Source of the DNA: Chamaea fasciata | Lineage: Eukaryota > Chordata > Aves > Passeriformes > Sylviidae | Direction: 5' to 3' | Assembly: GCA_029207755.1 (NCBI GenBank) | Contig: JARCOQ010000078.1 | Location: 1-64,000 of the forward strand | Length of the DNA stretch: 64,000 bases | Shown here: piece by piece, positions 20,405 to 34,619 of the stretch | Numbering within the stretch: position 1 is the first letter of the stretch | Layout of the letters: every line of letters begins with the position of its first letter | The notes under the pieces: model-generated | Seen by the model: the letters and a program-made list of their open reading frames with translations, nothing else | What the model was told of the DNA's origin: nothing | Databases searched by the model: none | Made by a program: the position numbers and the translations under genes

Positions 20405-20677
20405 TTATTTTAAAACGTTCAATGCCTGGAGTTTCGTATTTTCACCTATTTGAATTGCCTTGACATCAAAGTACTGCCAGTTGGCGTTCCAAACTGGCTG
20501 GTCTATGTTTGTGTGCACAGAGCAAAGGTGCCAGACCGTGTCCTTTTCCCGGGTGTCCGTTAATGTCCATTTCAACAGGCACTGAAGGGGGGCTCCTCCT
20601 GCCCCACACAGGATGGCAGCCAGAGGGCTGAGGCTGCGTCTCCTAGTGAGATCAGCCGCCCTGGCAGCCCGGCCCCA

Positions 20678-20754
20678 GCCGCCATCTTGTGTGTGGCTCT
20701 CCAGCCCTGGCCGCCATCTTGTGTGTGGCTCCCTCAGCCCTGGCCGCCATCTTT
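20678..20754 (-). promoter_or_regulatory. Three tandem YY1-like sites (unit 2)
   Basis: All three cores are preserved at the same spacing as at 5129-5205. Confidence 0.5.
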
Positions 20755-20941
20755 TGCACTGACCTAGTCCAGCTCTTAAGCGAATGTGTTGCTGTTTTGT
20801 CGGCAGTCAGGGTCCGCCCCAAAGACACCAACACCAGCAGGACAGGCTACAGGGAATGGCACGGGTTTGGCTCAAAGCAGCCAGCCCTGACTTGTCACTG
20901 TCCTTTATCCATGAACACGTGCCCATATGCAGCCACAGCAA

Positions 20942-21232
20942 ATGTCCAACAGCAGCTCCATCAGCCACTTCCTCCCGCTGGCGTTGGCAGACACGCGGCA
21001 GCTGCAGCTCCTGCACTTCTGCCTCTTCCTGGGCATCTCCCTGGCTGCCCTCCTGGGCCACGGCCTCGTCACCAGCGCCGTAGCCTGCGGCCACCACCTG
21101 CACAGCCCCATGTTCTTCTTCCTGCTCAACCTGGCCCTCAGCGACCTGGGCTCCATCTGCACCACTGTCCCCAAAGCCATGCACAATTCCCTCTGGGACA
21201 CCAGGACCATCTCCTACGCAGGATGTGCTGCA
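20942..21232 (+). pseudogene. Olfactory receptor 5' fragment (unit 2)
   Basis: Same truncation point. A T to C change in the LTR at 21275 removes the first stop, so the OR-LTR chimeric frame extends to 145 codons. Confidence 0.85.
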
Positions 21233-21628
21233 CTGCGGAGGATTTCGGCGAGGGAAGAATGCAATCAATCAATACGATTGGTAAAGCATTGTTCAACTTT
21301 ATTGCTCATAACATCCGTTCTTATACTTTTGCCCCAAGCATTCAGCATACTTGTCAAATTATAATTGGTTAGCATACACTACTCATCTATACTTGATTGG
21401 CTATATCAAGCGTGAGAAGGTTCCTCCCCTTGGCATGCTGAAAACTTTGTATACGTGCTTACTGCTACGCTCTATTAAGCACAAGTTCTTTTATCTTTGG
21501 CCTGTATCCGTGCTTACTGCTGTCCCAAGGACAGCTTATCTTAGCAGCGCGTAGGCTGCTAGCACTTGGTATCGGGCCATGAGGCCTGTAATGATCCGTG
21601 GCCTTGCTCTGCTAACCATTCTTCAACA
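21229..21628 (-). mobile_element. ERVK-like 3' LTR (unit 2)
   Basis: Same element and ends. It carries C at 21275 and G at the site equivalent to 5930. Confidence 0.8.
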
Positions 21629-21995
21629 ATTCCCTCTTTTTTATTTTGTGCAGCAAACGCATTGTGTCGAGTAGTTACTGTTTCTGCTATGCGATACATC
21701 ATCTGTTGCAAGCAGCAAAAAAAGCAAGATACAAAAAGTACAAGCAGTATAATAACAATCACAATATTGATTACATGTTGCAGTAGGGAGGTTATCCAAG
21801 GCCCTAGCCCGAAAGATCATAGCCAATCTGTTAAACCCAAGCCTGTGTCTTGCTGCAAATGACTAGTGAGTTCTTACAACTTAGCTATTTGGGTATGAAT
21901 TGACATGGAGTGATCTCTCTGTACTACCTTGTCAAACTGCCAGAGCAGTTGTAGGTTTTCTCTTGCCCTTAAGTCTTCAATTAAGTGTACCCCCT
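21629..21995 (-). pseudogene. ERV env TM remnant (unit 2)
   Basis: Same remnant with the same two in-frame stops. Confidence 0.62.
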
Positions 21996-23258
21996 CTAAC
22001 CCTGGCTGTCCAGTATCGATGTCGCTCTTGCAGGGTCATTAGCAGGACGGATCCATTTACTAGGTATCCATTGGGGCCCTGTGGGGGTAAGAACACAAAC
22101 ATAACCTCTACCCATGTACTGAACCTCTGCGGGACCTTCCCATACTCCAGTTTTGGGATCTCGGTACATGACTTTAAACAATGGCTTAGTTGCTTCCTCC
22201 TTTACTCCGCCTGAGTGGATGACCGCAGGGGGCTCCGAGTGGTCCCCCATTACACACAGATAGTTTAATACAAATAGTGTTTTTGATAGCATGGTCTGCG
22301 CATCCACCTCCTCCTTATATTTTAACAGATAATCCTTGAGTGTTTGGTGGGCTCGCTCCACAATCGCCTGACCTGTTGGTGAATGTGGGATACCTGTGAT
22401 GTGTGTCACACCCCACTTCTGTAAGAACCTTTGGATCCTGCTGCTCACATATGCAGGGCCATTATCTGTCTTAATCTGTTCTGGCACCCCCATCACCGCA
22501 AAGCAAGTAGTTAGGTGTCGTACCACGTGGAGAGCTTTCTCTCCCGGCTGCGCTGAAGCCCAAATAAATTTACTGAAAGTATCAATTGTAACATGCACAT
22601 ATTTCAATCTACCAAAGGAGGATACGTGAGTTACATCCATTTGCCAGATGTGATTGGGTCCAAGGCCCCGTGGGTTTACTCCCATCCCTAGTCCAGGCCC
22701 ATGCTGACTACAGAGAGGACAGGATCTGACAATACCACGGGCATCATTCAGAGATATGCGAAACTGTTTCTTTAGGCCTCGCGCATTCTGGTGAAAAGTC
22801 TCATGAGCAATACGTGCCTGCTGAAATCCGTCTTGTGGTACTGCAACAGAAACCAACTGATCAGCTATGGCATTACCCTGACCCAAACCTTCTGACCATT
22901 TGTGGCTTCGAATATGCAAAATCGCAAAAGGAGCTGAGCGCAGCCGAACAGCTTGCCTCAGCTGCCTCAAAAGTTCCCATAACCTGTCATTCTTTATATC
23001 CTTTATCAATGCATCCTCAATCCGCAGCACCACCCCTACTACGTATCATGAGTCTGTGACAATATTTACACCCTGATCAGGCCAATTCATAATGATCCAA
23101 AGGACAGCCCTTAATTCTAGCATCTGCAATGAGTCCTCAGTAGTCGAGTCCACGTGCCCTCCTCCATCCATCCAGATCAAGGCAGAGCGTTTGCTTTGTG
23201 ATGTCAGGGCACGGTTGTCACGTGGTCGTGGTGACATCACAAGGTTGCCTTGGTGCAC
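21996..23258 (-). pseudogene. pol: ERV pol remnant (unit 2)
   Basis: The integrase part (21996-23033) is one open frame of 345 codons with the D, D and E residues present. The RNase H/integrase TGA is retained. Confidence 0.83.
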
Positions 23259-23418
23259 GGAAGGCCTCAGGGGTGTCAGAGCAGCTCTTGGCCTTGCTCA
23301 GTGCAGGAACTTGGTCCTGTGCTTGAGGCTTTTGTCAGGGGGCAGCTGCTGACTGACAGGAGACTTCTTTTAGCTAGCGTTAGAGCGCAGTCTGCAAACT
23401 TGCACAGCAGTTGCCACA
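23199..23418 (+). promoter_or_regulatory. Putative promoter-proximal region, kinase copy 2
   Basis: The CRE is changed to TGATGTCA (a CpG transition). The E-box (23219-23224) is kept. Confidence 0.33.
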
Positions 23419-26400
23419 ATGATTGGGCAACTCGCCGCTGCAGTTTTCACTGTTTATGGAGTTGCCTATTCCTGCTATTTCCTAACTAACCTGGCAGGTA
23501 AGTAGAGGTTTTCCCTGAGTGTCACCTAACCTGGTTTTTGTGTCTTCCTGCTCTTTCTTAGTGACTGAGTTCATTTGGAAACAGAAAGGCCATCCAGATG
23601 CCGCTTGGGTAAAGCTCCTGTCAACATGTTCAGCTCCAAAGGGGGTGTGTGTAGCCACGGCCGTGCGGGCAGCATTTGCAAGGGAGCCTGCAGGGGTTGC
23701 GTTCCCTCTGTTGGAGAGTCTGTGGCAGCAGAGTTTGCCAATTCCTCCCTTGCTGGGTCAAGCAGGACAACTTTGAAAATGTAGACTGGGAGGCCTTGGA
23801 AGGTCTTCTAAAAATGCTCTGGTTGTCTCCAGTTTTCTCAAAGCATCTGCTTCATTTTCCCTTGCCCACTGCAGGTCACCTGAGCCGGGTATTCAGAGGT
23901 GCTGATCCCAAGGTGAGTAAGGAAAGAACATTTGATGTTCTTGGCGTTTAAGAATTGTGCAGCAAGCTGTGAGCTTGGCCTGTGGCAGTAGAGTGTAGAG
24001 GGCCAGCTGAGTAGGCTGCAAGAAAATCCATTTCCATGTCTACAGCAGCAAGAGCAAAGGCATCACTGCCTATTTCCTAATTTTCCATTTCAGAGCTTTA
24101 AAAGAACTAAAAGATAAGTTTTGCAGAGAGAATGTGCTTCCTGATAGTAGTCAGGGGGGAATATGTAATTTGGAGCAATTTGCAGTGTCCAGTTGAATCA
24201 GCCCATTAGAATTTAGTCTGAGGGACTTAGAATCCCCTTGCTCTGCAAGTTGATGATTTGTGCTTAGTAGAGCTGGTTCTAGAGCTGAAGAGAAAGAAGG
24301 TTCTAAATGATAGGTCATGGCCTGTGTCTAACGCTCCTGTCTGTCCACAGATCCCAGAACCAAGAGCAGACTCTCCTCTGGCTTCCTCTGCTCCTGGACG
24401 AGAAGGCAAAGAGGAGCCAAATGACCACAAGGCTCCAGCTGTGGTCACACCACAGCCGCAACTTTCCAAGACGGTAAGTGCCACTTCTGGAGGGCGCTGT
24501 CTTTAGTGCGAGGCAGAGCTGCAAGTTTCTGAGCAGCCAGCTCTTGCTGTTGGTGGCTGAGGATGCCGAGTGCTGCAGTCCTGCCAGACCTAGCCATTCC
24601 CCTCAGCCAGTGACAGCTGGAAAATGGGCTTTGAGCTGCCATGTTTAGGCCCCAGCTTGCTGGGATTCTGATAGAGGCCAGCCTGGAGCAGGAAGGTTCC
24701 CTGTCTGCAGAGGAGGGAGCATGTCAAAGGCACTGTGCTCAGCCTTGGTGGATACGTAGGGGACGCTGTGGTCTGGGGACACCTGTCCCCCTCCACAGAC
24801 TCGCCAAGTACCCACAGGCACAAAAAGTATTGATGTGACAACACAAGCTTTTTGGGGCGGTTTGTCCCCACGAGCTTCTTGGCTGTGCTTACCTGGGAGC
24901 ATTTCAGAGACACACTGGGGACGTGGAGTTTCTGCTTCAAGTCAGGGATTTTGGTGCCTTGGTTGCCAGGTTGTTCTTTTGGTAAAATGGAAGCAGAGGT
25001 GGGCAGGGAAGCAGAAAGAAGTGGCTGAATTAATGTGAATTGTGGGCAGAAAGGTGAAAAAGCTGAGCTTGACAGCAGCTCCCAGTCACTGGCTGACAGC
25101 ACCTTCCTAAGGGCTTGCATTTAAAATGGGATCTGGGGCTAATCTCTGCCAGCCACTTTTCTGACACAAACTCTTTTGTTGTCTCAGATCTCCACAGGCT
25201 CTTCTATTGAAGCTGCAGCAGCAGGAGCAGCAGTGTCACCTGAAGGGGCCTGGCCTGCCCCAGCTGAGCAGTGGAGCCTGGGCAGTTCCTTCATCTCCAG
25301 CACTGACAAAGCTGCTGCTCAGCAACAGGAGATGGAGTATGAGGAGGATGACTTCCTGGGGTTCATGAGTACGTCTTGTGTCTTTCTTCTCTGAGGGACA
25401 GTGTATTGTGAGCATGTGTCAGCATAGCTGGACCCATTGATCCTCCTCATCTCAGTGCCCTTTGTGATTGTACAGCACAAGTCATTGAAGCTGCTTCTTG
25501 CCCAGAGCAGCTGCCCGTCCTGTGCCCTCAGATAAGACCTGGTGGGGCTGAGAAGAGAGCCCAGCTGACTCTCTGCCTCCCATCACCTGTTGGCACAAAA
25601 GGGCACTGACGTGCACCTGGGTGTGTCTGCTCTCCAAGCCAATCCTGCTGTGTCCTCAGTGGGGGCAGCAGCTTGGAAGGGGCTGGGTGTGGCCGTGCCT
25701 TCTTGCCATTGCTTGTCAGTGCTGGTGCCTGGGCTTTGGCAGCTTTGTGGCGGTGGCTGCCCTGGCCCTGAGGGCTGGTGTGAGCGCCGAGGCTGGAGCC
25801 TTCCTTAGCTGGGAGAGTGCCGCTGCCGGCCGGCCGCTGCAGCGCGGAGCTGCCCCGAGGCAGCAGCCCCTGCTCTGGGCCGGCTCCTGCACGGCCTGGG
25901 CTGGGCTCACAGAGGGTCAGCATCTCCTCTGGGCAGCTGTCCGTGTCCTGCCGGCACCTGAGGAGCACTGCTGTCCTTCCTGCCCTTGCCCGCTGCGGGA
26001 AGGTGGGCACGTGTGCGGGGCTGAGAGGGCGAGTGCAATGGCAGGGACTGATCCCTGCTGTCAGGGGGAGGAGAAGCAGTGTGGTTCTTCACGTGGGCCA
26101 CGGGCAAGGGTGTCTTCCAGCTCAGCCTGCTCATCAAGGGTGAGGGTCCTGCTGCTGAAGGCCCCTTGGGGTTGTTTAGAGCATGAGCTGCTTGGGTTTA
26201 CAAAGGGAAAGGCATTCCTTTGGGAAACTGCTGCAAGGTGGGGAAGATGCCCTCCTCTCCTGGGAATGCATCTCCCTGTGCTTTGTTTTCTGCCAAGGCA
26301 TCTCTTCAAAGGACTGTAGAAAATCATTCTCTGTGCTGACCTGCTTGTACTGCAGAGCTGCCTGTCTTGTTGCAATTGTTGTTGTTGTTGTTGTTGTTAC

Positions 26401-29400
26401 CCAGCTGGCCACAAAGGACTCAGAAGGCCAGACTGTAGAGCCCCAGCAGGGCTGCCTTTTGTATCTCTTGGATAGTGGGATGTCTGCTTTCAAGTGAGCA
26501 TTTTGCATTTTGTTTCCCTCAGGGCAAATGGTGAGCACAGAAAATCCCCGGAGGAAATACACCGAAAAGGAAATTGTTGGCAGAGGGTGAGTCCAACCAC
26601 AGTTGCTTCTACAGAGTCATGGGGCAGCTGATTTGCTGCTGGAATATCTGTCAAGTGTGAAGTCAGGCAAGCTGCAAACATATTCAGACACGCGGGTTAG
26701 TCTGCCCCATCTCTCAGTACCGGCCAGAATTTGGAAGTGTGGTCAGAAGGCATTATCAAAGACACTTCTATTTCATTGCCAGAAACAGCAACCTACCCCC
26801 TATCATAGCAGTCAGATAACACTTCTCAGGAGCATTTCTTCCCAAGAGTTTGCTGAAGGAAATAGTCTGTGGTGAGGATAAAAACCGCCCAGTTTAGAAA
26901 CTGAAATCCACGATGAAAGAATCACCTGGCCTTTGGAGCTGAGGCACTAAACCCCAATGCTTCAGAAACAGGCCCAGTGCCCATGCACTGGAGAGGAACA
27001 TGCATCATCTGCCTTCTGGCAGTGCCCTCCTGCATGCTGCAGGTTGGAGGCATTTCCAGCAGACATCTCCTGTCTGGGCTGGCTTTCACTCCAAGGTCTA
27101 AATGGCTTCTCCTTTCTTTGCTGCTGTTTTGTTTCTAGGGCTTTTGGAGAGGTTTGCAGAGCCATCGACACTGCCACGGGCGGAGAGGTAAATGTCAAGA
27201 GCCCCTGCAGATTCTGCTGCTCTCCAGGGCTTTCCTGTCTCGTGTCAGCTGCGGCTGCAGCTGTGGCTAGAGCTGTGCTGCAAAGGCACAAGAAGCACAG
27301 ACTGGTGCCAGCCTGCCAACTGCATTTGGGGCAGCCTTTGTCCTGCTCAGCTGCCAGAAGGAAGGCAAGGAGGACAGCGGTTCCTTTCAGAGAAGGATGC
27401 TCTCCCTGGCTCTCAGATGCTCCAACAAAGGAGCATCTCACTGCTCTCTGGGGCTACGGCTTCAGAGTCCTGAATTCTCATTTCTGGCTGCCAGCAAATA
27501 CATCTGAATGTTCCTGGCAGTTCCTTAGCCACCTGCAGTGCTGCACTTGGGAACTGCACGTAGGGAGAGATCTGCAAGGTGTCCCTAAAAGCCCCAAGCC
27601 CTGCCTATAGCCCGAGATGTATCCACAGAGTACCAAGTCACGCATTACTTCTTCTCAAGTACAGACAGACAGAGAGTGTGCTCAGAGCTTTGGGGGGGTG
27701 AGAGTTGACACACCATTGCTAACAAGTGGACAAGGCAAAATGTGGTCAGTGGCCACGTGTCCTGGATCTGGCCCCCAAAGGAGCAGAGAAATGGGCTGTA
27801 GGAATGTCACTTCCTAATTACTCCTTTGTCTAATTACAAGGCACTTTGGCACGGCTTGGCGGTGTCATTGCAAAATCTCTCTCCCCATGTGTGTTTTGGT
27901 CTCATTCCTCCAACTTCTAAAGTTACTGATTTTCAATGTCATTCTAGGTGGCTATCAAGAAAATCTATCTTCGGGGACCGAGCGAGATGGAGGATATTGT
28001 TACTGAAATCACGGTCATGAAGAGGAATATGAGTCCCCATCTTGTCCATTATTTAGACGGGTGAGTGGTCATGGTCTCATCCCATGAAGGTTTGTTTACA
28101 TAGTAAAAGTATGCAAGGTTAAAACCCCACTTTGGACACTAGCAGAAAAGAAAGCTGTTAATTATTGCTTCATTATTATTTCTCTACTCATCTCCAATGG
28201 ATGGGAAGAGAGTGCAGTTTATCTCCGTGAGTCATCCCTGGCTTTCCAACACATAGTTGAAAAATTGTTCAAAAACCTGCATCAACTCTACCATAAGAAG
28301 TCAGTACCCTGTAAGTTGGCTGCCTCCATGTTGTCTCAGGATGGATTTTTTAAGGTTTCTTCAATGCTGATGAAGCATGCTAGGGAGGATTTCCCTTGGA
28401 TTGTTGCCCCTCTTTTCCAGGGCTGGCCATGCCAGGAACACTAGGTGCTTCTTTCCAGAAATACCACGCGGGACAGGTTTTTCATCTTGGCGTATACTAA
28501 ACTGCACTTTTTGATTGCTGGCCATCAGAGACATCTCCTTTTGACAGATGTGCTGTTCTCCTTGAGACTGCACAGACTGCAAACAACCCACAGCCCGGAG
28601 GGAATGTCTTTAATTCTTTTAATTCTGTCCTTGTCACAAAGCAACCCGGAAACAAGAATCAAGCAAAGGAGCCAACGAATGCATGTTCATCTGCATGGCC
28701 TTGTTCCCTTCTTTCAGCTACCTTGTGCATGAAGAACTGTGGCTGGTGATGGAGTACATGGATGGAGGCAGTCTTTACGACACAATCCAAAAGACTCGCC
28801 TGACAGAAGACGAGATTGCCATCATCAGTCGGGAGGTCAGTCGGGGATCCCAGCTGTGCTTCCCAGAGCTTGGGCAGGATTGTCTGGGAAAGGGGCTCAG
28901 AGCAGGAGCGATTCCGTGAGCCAGGCTTTGTTTCTGTGTGGCTGATATGCTCTGGGCAAGCAAGAGCCTCTCAAATGAACTGCCTGCCAGTGCCCCTGCA
29001 CTCACTGGACTCTGTTCTTGTCCTCTTGTCTCCTGCTGTTGCATTCTCACTCTGGCTCTTGTATTTGCTCTTCTCCATCTTGCCTCTCTAAACTTTGGTC
29101 TGTTGGCACTGCATTCCTTGCCTGTAAAAGCAAAGGTGGTGATGATGGGAGCATTTGAAAGGAACAGCAAAGAAGAAAGAGAGACTCATTTCTCTGAGTC
29201 CTCAGCTGGAAAGGTTAGCAGTGCAGCCAGAGTGCTGTGTGCTTCTGAGCACATCCACTGCAGCAGCAGTCATCCTGGCTGGTTTGCAGGGCAGAGTCTA
29301 CACCAGCAGTTGCTGTTGCTCTTTGGCAAGCTGACATGCCTTTCTTTAGAAAGGTGCTGCTCTGCCTCTGTTGGAGCAGCGAGCTCTTCCCCTCAGTGGC

Positions 29401-32289
29401 ACTGTGTTCTGCCATTACTCCTCATTCCCCTGGAGAGGGAATCTTGGAGAGCTCTTTCCTTTCTTGTGTGATGAAATCACATCACTGATATTTGCCCTCC
29501 TGTTTCTGGTTTCTCTCTCAGTGCCTGCAAGGACTGCATTTTCTCCACGCCAACCACGTGATGCACAGAGATTTGAAAAGCCTCAACATCCTTCTCAAAA
29601 CGGATGGCTCTGTCAAGCTGGGTCAGTATATTCTTGGGCAGGTGCAGCGTTCCAGGGATATGTGGGCTGTGGGGCTGCTTTTGAGTGAGTGCCAGCCCCC
29701 CCAAAATGGCGCTGGTGGCAGTGCAGGGAGCCTGTTGTGAGCTGACCACGCGGTGGCAACGTGCACAGACCTATGGCAAGGCTCGAGCAGTCCACAGTGG
29801 CATTGCTCTGTGCGTGCCCCTTCCAGAGGGAGGGAGCTACATGTCTAAAGTTTGAAAAGCCCCTGCTGGAGGCAGTGTAAAAAATGTGGGGATTTCTGAA
29901 GCAGCCAGCACCATATTTCCTTGGCTAAAGTCCTGAGGAAACAAGGCAGGGACGGTTGTCCAGGAGATTCAAGAGCACATTCTCAAACTTCTACCGGGAA
30001 ATTCTTTTGCGTGCTTTCCTAATTGCACAGGATTCAAATAAAAACGGTCTTTTGCTCTCTCCCCAGCTGATTTTGGCCTCTCTGCTCAACTCACCCCTGA
30101 GCAGAGTAGACGGAGATCGGTGGTCGGGACTCTTCAGTGGATGGCACCTGAAGTGAACGGTGAACCCTATGGCCCCAAAGTGGACATATGGTCTTTGGGA
30201 ATCGTGGTCATTGAAATGGTGGAAGGAGAAGCTCCTGACTGGGAGGAAAATTCTGCCATGGTAAGGTGTAAATACTCTCTGATCCCGCTGTCTTTCTCCC
30301 CCATCCCACTTTGTGTGTGCCACTGGACAAAATGCCATTGCCATCCGCTGGAACTACTTCCACCACAGTCCCTTTCTGAAAATGTCCCGGCAGCACATCA
30401 GCATCTGCTGGGGTTTTGGTTGCATCCGTGGGGGAACTCAAGCCTTAGCCCAGGCAAACAATCTCCCTTCTCAGGCAACACTGGGCTTTGGCTTAGAAGT
30501 CGTTCCAGCTCTTTTGGCTTTGTAGACAGCCCTAATAGCAGCAAACAAGCATCTTAGAAGTGGTGTTATCTTTCCTGAAATGAAGGAAAGTAACCCAAAC
30601 CCGAGGATGTTTATAAAACAGTGGTTTGGAGAGAAGAAGTGCACCCCCATTCTTCTCACAAGGAAATTTGCCTGAAACCTTAACAAGAGGGTGTGAAGGC
30701 CACAGAGTCTCTTGTGCTTCTTGTGCGGTGCTGCTGAAACACTCAGTGACCGTCTTTCTTTCCTAACCCAAGCCGTCACCTCCATGTCACTAAGATGAAG
30801 CCTGGTCATGTGGAGAGCCGGCCAAACCCACCCCTTTGTTTCCAGGCACTTTCTAGGATGGCCATGCCATTAATGCATTGACTTGAGTGTCCAAATGAGC
30901 AGAGGGCTACCACATGGATGGCGTTTCTCCCTCTTCTGCTTTGACCACCAAAATTTTCCTTTTGCTGCCTAAGGGAAGCTGAAATTTGCAGTCTGATGAG
31001 AGACGGAGCTGCAGGTGTTTCCTGTGTGCCCAAAGAGGCATTTTCGTCCCAAGACATTTGTGCATGCATCTTCATGTGTCTGTGTGGAAGATGAGATTCC
31101 AAATGTTTGTTTCCTTACCTGAGGAATAACTGAGGGATTTCCTTTCTTTGCTTGCAATTCCCATTGTTTTCAAGAACCAAGGAAAAAGCTTGATGACTTT
31201 GGTTTGATGGCAGCTGTGCTTAAGGGACCAACAAGAGCTGCAGAGATGCTTTTCATGTAATTATCTTTGGAAATAGTAGAGTGAGTTAGTAGAGCAAAGT
31301 CCCTCTTCCAAATAGCCTGTCAAGCTGCTCAGGTGAACCCTCAGAGAAGGAAACCTGCTTTTGCTGCTATTGTTTCCACTAACAAGGCCAGTCAATGAAA
31401 TCAACTGCCAAGGCAAGAGCTGCTGGATGCTGGGAAAGCTGTGGCTGCATCGGGCTTTGGGTGTTTTGTTGGTCAGGAAAGTCATCTCTGCCTCTGTGCC
31501 ACGGCAGAAAGTGCCACTGCAGAGTGCACCTGAAACAATGGGATCTGGGAGAGCAGTTCCAGACGTGAAAGAAGCGGGTGAGAAACTCGTGTTTCCTTTC
31601 TCTTCAGGCTCAACTCCTGAAAGCCACCAAAGGGATCCCAAAGCTGCAGCAGCCCAAGCTCCGCTCCCCTTTGCTGTGTGACTTCCTGAGCTGCTGCCTG
31701 CAGAGAGACGAGGCGCGGCGCTGGTCTGCCAAGGAGCTGCTGCAGGTAAAATGCCAAGGGGCTGCAGGGGAAACAGTGTCCCAGGGACGGGCTCCTCCTG
31801 CACTGAAGTGCAAGGCATCAGGGGAGCCTCCTCCTCCTCACCTCCACTCTTGGTGCTGTTCAAATGAGAACAGTCAGGAATCCTAGACTGGGCTGGGCTG
31901 GCAAGGGCCTGTAAGGGTCATCTGCTCCAAGTGCCCTGCAATATGACCAGGGACCTCTTTCAAGAGATCAGGATGCTCAGACCGGAGATATTTCCAGGCC
32001 TGGGGCACATAGCAGCTCTTGCAGCAAGCTGTGCCAATGTGGCCCCACTGTTGCTCCTTAGATGTACTCTGATTCAATCTCCTTTTCCTTTGAAAAATAT
32101 TGCCCTGCCTTTGAGGCTCTTAGCTTGCAAAGTAATGGTTCATTCTTGTTTTTTTTTTTTTTCTTTGTGCAGCATCCATTTGTAACATCAGCCAAGCCTG
32201 TGTCCAGCCTGGTGCCACTGATCACTTCAGTGAAAGAGTGGAAGGAGGAGACAGGAATCAGACAACTGTTTTCTCCAACACCAGTATAG
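23419..32289 (+). CDS. PAK3-like: PAK-like serine/threonine kinase, copy 2 (12 coding exons, 437 aa)
   Basis: Exons: 23419-23497, 23875-23912, 24351-24473, 25188-25368, 26523-26586, 27139-27187, 27948-28060, 28718-28835, 29522-29621, 30067-30260, 31608-31745, 32173-32289. Every exon is open and every splice site is intact. The protein has Ala7 and Gly55 (apparently the array consensus), Arg in the PKLRSP segment and Lys in SVKEWKEE. I see no disabling change, so this is the best reference copy. Its upstream flank is the only one in which the CRE-like octamer is mutated (TGATGTCA at 23199-23206). Confidence 0.88.
26376..26396. repeat. (TTG)7 microsatellite, copy 2
   Basis: Seven perfect TTG units. 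Confidence 0.9.
31878..32055 (-). mobile_element. CR1 LINE 3'-end fragment (unit 3)
   Basis: Collinear copy of the fragment at 780-957, in the last intron of kinase copy 2. Confidence 0.63.
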
Positions 32290-32371
32290 AGAAGGATTGT
32301 AGAATAGGACTGTAGAGTAGGATTGCAGCTAGGACAGTGGAGTAGGATAGTAGCATAGGATTGGAAATAAA
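32290..32371 (+). terminator. 3' UTR and poly(A) signal, kinase copy 2
   Basis: AATAAA is at 32366-32371, directly after the short repeat block. Confidence 0.75.
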
Positions 32372-34619
32372 GTTTGTGAAACCTCAACTCCTTTCAAAGA
32401 TTCCCCTCCTTCTGAGCCTCTGACAAAGCTCAACATTTTCTTCTGAAGTGTCAGTTTTTTCTTAGAGGTGGAGAGTGACATTGATGGCTTCTTTGGTACA
32501 GTTGGAAAGTGGGGAAGGCTCTCCCGAGGGGAAGCGTGGCCGTGCTGGGCACAGCACAGACCGGTGGCATCGGCCGTCCGGAGCGTGCACAGGAGCAGAG
32601 AAAGGCAAACCACAGGCGAGGGCTGCAGGCCTGGCTGAGGATTGCCACCCTTGTGCCGGCTGCCCTCTAACTCCTGGCCAAGGTGAGCAGTGTGTGCAGC
32701 GCTCTGGGCACAGGGGAGGGAGCCGGGCTGCTCCGCAGGCTCCGGCACAGGGCAGCCTCCTTCAGGCACGGCGCTTCTGCCGGGGGAAGCGAGGCCAGCG
32801 GCAGGCAGGGACAGCTTGTCAGCTCACATCTGCAGGAGCCGGGGCCTCACACGGCTCTGGGAGGAAGCGCCTGCAGTGCTGGAGCTGTGCACTGAGCCAG
32901 AGCAAAAGAGTGAAATGCAGAGTGTTCTGCAGAAATATTCCGGGGCGCCAGGCCAGCCTGCTTTGAGCTCTCTGGCACACAGCAAGCACTGTGCAATGCA
33001 GCCCTGAGCTGCTGGGAGATAGAGAGGTGTTAGAGAGGAGCCAACTGTCAGATGAAATTTAATGGGGTGACAACGTCATCAAAGCCAAAGAGAACTGTTT
33101 TTTAGGATGGATTCACCTGAGCTGGGTGTCTATCTCCCTCTCCCAAGAGCCAAACACACACACAACACACACACAGAAAATGCTGCTTTTTATTGCCTTT
33201 CCCAGCCCAGGGCGAACCGTGTCCCCTTTCCCTTTGGCCGGGAAATAGGAAACTTGTATTCTGTCCCCACCGCCTCCTTTTCTGTCCCCTCCCCTCTTCT
33301 CCTACTTCCCTTTTGGTTTGGTCTTCACGCTGGCCCCTCTCCCAGCTCACAGCAACACCCAACAAATCAACTAGAACAAACCCAAACCCTAAATAACAAC
33401 CCCAAGAACCAACAGCTTTCGTTCTTTCTTCTCATAACCCTGCAGCTGCAGCAAAATATTACCTCCTATCTCACAGAGGGAATCGGGCAGGAGCCTGTGG
33501 CTCGTGCTTGAGCAGTGAACTGATTTGGAAGGGAGCAGAAGGGTTTCAGCAGGCAGTTTGTGTTTTTCTTCTGAATTGCTGAAGGAAAGACACAATGTGG
33601 CTCCAGTCAGCAAAAACATTTTCAAGGTGAATTAAAGAAATGCTTGTGAGCAATGCCCAGAGAAGGCAGGTTTTGAGAAAATATTGAACTGTAACAAATT
33701 GTGAATTCCCTTTGCATTAACAGACTGTTGAGCCCTCTATTCCTCCAGAGCAGTGATTGATGTGTGCAAGTGACTACCTTAGCCTTGAGAATAGTCTTCC
33801 CAAGAATGTAGCTGGAATGCATTCAAGGGGAAAAGAGTGGTTGTAGGAGGCTCTTGAGCATCAGAGGAGAATTGCAGCAATGGGATGTTCCCCAAATGAC
33901 CAGCCGAGACTCTCAAGAGAGCCCTACTCTCCTGTCAGTAACTTCTGAGAAGTGATTTAAATATGTCAACTAATTTGAGGGAATGTTTAGCCTGTGAGTT
34001 TCAGCAAAGTAATGAGTAGGTCTTGTTTCCATGGTTACAAATGAGTAGGTGGGATTTCTGGCTGAGCACGTGGTAGGAAAGTGATTCCCCACGCACCCAG
34101 CACTGAAATAAAGTCATCTATTGACAGGTGAAAATGAAACCTTTTCCAGCTGTTCCCCTCGGGTTTACCTTTCTGGGGGCCAAAGCTCTGTGCTGCAGGT
34201 GGCCCGGGTGTGTGCAGAGCAAGGCAGCCTCCACAAAGCCCTTGGTTTCCCCACAAGTCGTCATGATTTGTTGCCAGGTGTGCCCAGCTGTGGCAGGAGA
34301 AAGAGCCCGCAGTGCAGTGGGCGCCGTGCCCTGCCCGGCCAGGGCTCTCTGGCACAGAGGAGCAGCAGCAGCACCTTTCAACCCACTCCTGCCCTGGCCT
34401 CACCTGGGACACAGAAGCCTCTGGAAATCAGCACCACCTGGCCCCTTCCCAGCTTGGAGCAGCTCCTGCTGGTGGGCACATCCTGCACTTCTACTGCTTC
34501 CGAACAGGAATCAAGGCACAGGGGGAGACGGACATACAGAGAAGCCCTGGGCTAGTGCAATAAATGGGCAAATGCATGGGGGAATGTGTTAGGAATCATT
34601 TCAGCTGTCATGCCAATCC